A stretch of 64,000 bases of DNA from positions 1,084,284 to 1,148,283 of the forward strand of contig JAAAFW010000006.1 of assembly GCA_019352875.1 (NCBI GenBank). Direction: 5' to 3'. The notes beneath the pieces were generated by a model. The model was not told the origin of the DNA. It saw only the letters and a program-made list of their open reading frames with translations, and made no database searches. Position numbers and translations under genes: made by a program. The DNA comes from Pedobacter cryoconitis (GTDB lineage Bacteria > Bacteroidota > Bacteroidia > Sphingobacteriales > Sphingobacteriaceae). Numbering within the stretch: position 1 is the stretch's first letter; the number at the start of each line of letters is the position of its first letter. Below are positions 63,001 through 64,000 of the stretch, piece after piece.

Positions 63001-64000
63001 ATGACAATATATAAACGAATTTGTAATCTGTTTTTTCTGCTGATACTCGTGTCGGCCAGTTTGAATAGCGCAGCACAGCAACCAGCCGGGCAGATTTCTG
63101 TACATGATCCGGTGATGATCAAAGCAGCAGGAACCTATTATCTTTTCTCGACAGGGATGGGGATTTCCGTATGGACTTCCCCGGATCTGAAGAACTGGAA
63201 ACCCGGCAAGCCGGTTTTTAGTTCTGGTCCGGTCTGGGCAGAGAAAGCAATTCCGGGGTTTAAAGGACATATCTGGGCACCTGATATTGTCTATAAAAAT
63301 AATAAGTATTATCTGTATTACTCTGTGTCTGCCTTTGGAAAGAATACATCTGCAATAGGTGTGGCAACTAGTCCGACACTCGATCAGGCGTCATCTGCCT
63401 ATCTTTGGACAGACCATGGAGAAGTGATCCGGAGTATCCCCGGGGAAACCAATTGGAATGCGATTGATCCTAATATTATTACCGATGAAAAAGGGCAGTC
63501 CTGGATGGTCTTTGGTTCTTTCTGGGACGGCCTTAAATTAATACGTATGTCGGCAGACCTATTGCATACTGACGGAGATATTTCTCAGATGCCAACCATT
63601 GCAAGCAGAAAGCAGGATCCCGGTTCAGCAAATCCGCCAGCACTGGAAGGGTTGCCGCAGGATGCGGGGGGGAACTCTATAGAAGCACCGTTTCTTTATA
63701 AAAAGAACGGTTTCTATTATTTGTTTGCTTCAGTTGATTATTGCTGCCAGGGCGTGAAAAGTACTTATAAAATGATTGTCGGGAGGTCAAAAAATGTAGA
63801 AGGGCCTTATCTGGATAAACAGGGTAAAGCAATGAATCGTGGTGGTGGCAGTCTTTTGCTGGAAGGCGATCAGAACTGGTATGGTACAGGACACAATGCT
63901 GTCGCTAATTTTGAAGGAACCGATTACCTGATTTTCCATGGATATGACGCACATGACCAGGGCAAACCGAAATTACGTATAGAAAAACTTGATTGGCCAG
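63001..64000 (+). CDS. GH43 endo-arabinanase-type protein, truncated by the window edge
   Basis: The frame is open from ATG 63001 to the end, at least 333 residues. A signal peptide (ending SAAQQ) precedes the propeller. Catalytic residues are Asp36 (SVHDPVMI), Asp156 (NAIDPNII) and Glu228 (NSIEAPFL). YCCQG and GTGHNA are typical of endo-1,5-alpha-L-arabinanases. It is the fourth enzyme gene of the arabinan locus. Confidence 0.9.
   Translation, partial: MTIYKRICNLFFLLILVSASLNSAAQQPAGQISVHDPVMIKAAGTYYLFSTGMGISVWTSPDLKNWKPGKPVFSSGPVWAEKAIPGFKGHIWAPDIVYKNNKYYLYYSVSAFGKNTSAIGVATSPTLDQASSAYLWTDHGEVIRSIPGETNWNAIDPNIITDEKGQSWMVFGSFWDGLKLIRMSADLLHTDGDISQMPTIASRKQDPGSANPPALEGLPQDAGGNSIEAPFLYKKNGFYYLFASVDYCCQGVKSTYKMIVGRSKNVEGPYLDKQGKAMNRGGGSLLLEGDQNWYGTGHNAVANFEGTDYLIFHGYDAHDQGKPKLRIEKLDWP

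Overview
The window looks like a chromosomal segment of a Bacteroidota bacterium of the Sphingobacteriaceae, most likely Pedobacter or a close relative. The reasons are three SusC/SusD-type loci (one cut by the window edge), promoters with the TAnnTTTG -7 box, weak ribosome binding sites, many lipoproteins and Tat-exported oxidoreductases, DUF4407 and GH130/GH43/GH51 proteins, and the rplM-rpsI-rpsB-tsf block. No rRNA, tRNA, CRISPR array, prophage or complete insertion sequence was seen. Most of it reads as normal chromosome with accessory modules between housekeeping genes.

Left part (1-12.1 kb): the end of a SusD gene and its terminator, an HD-domain protein, and an AraC regulator divergent from what looks like a copper-handling cluster. 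That cluster holds a small HCNGKC protein, an MbnP-family lipoprotein, an MbnH-type diheme peroxidase, a beta-barrel protein whose predicted mature end is CDICGC, and a lipoprotein. An exported GH130 mannoside enzyme follows. A leftward operon of porin, Dabb protein and cupin comes next, preceded by an OmpR-type two-component system.

Middle part (12.2-28 kb): a Crp-like regulator and an NAD-binding epimerase. A LysR regulator is divergent from a thiosulfate-dehydrogenase-like diheme cytochrome, an exported DsrE-like protein and an orphan substrate-binding protein. After an OmpA lipoprotein there is a four-gene operon of three Gfo/Idh/MocA oxidoreductases and a 1143-residue HEAT-repeat protein with two DUF1080 (3-keto-disaccharide hydrolase) domains. 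This fits the oxidise, cleave, reduce logic of 3-keto-glycoside breakdown. A truncated haemoglobin gene in a C-rich patch with degenerate tandem repeats follows, then a YitT membrane protein.

Right-middle part (28-53 kb): a SusC/SusD pair without neighbouring enzymes, then ordinary cellular genes: GNAT, M28 peptidase, DUF4407, rhodanese, Ala-Glu epimerase, rhomboid, peptidase T, methyltransferase, MscS channel, MBL/beta-CASP nuclease and YtxH. A 159-bp MITE-like element with 13-bp terminal inverted repeats lies between pepT and the methyltransferase gene. The translation block rplM-rpsI-rpsB-tsf follows, then nagA, pyrH, frr and an ABC exporter.

Right end (53.2-64 kb): an arabinan utilisation locus. 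A SusC/SusD pair is followed by GH51, GH43, GH51 and a second GH43 that runs off the edge. Together they would bind, import and cut arabinan to L-arabinose. No dedicated regulator of this locus is visible inside the window.
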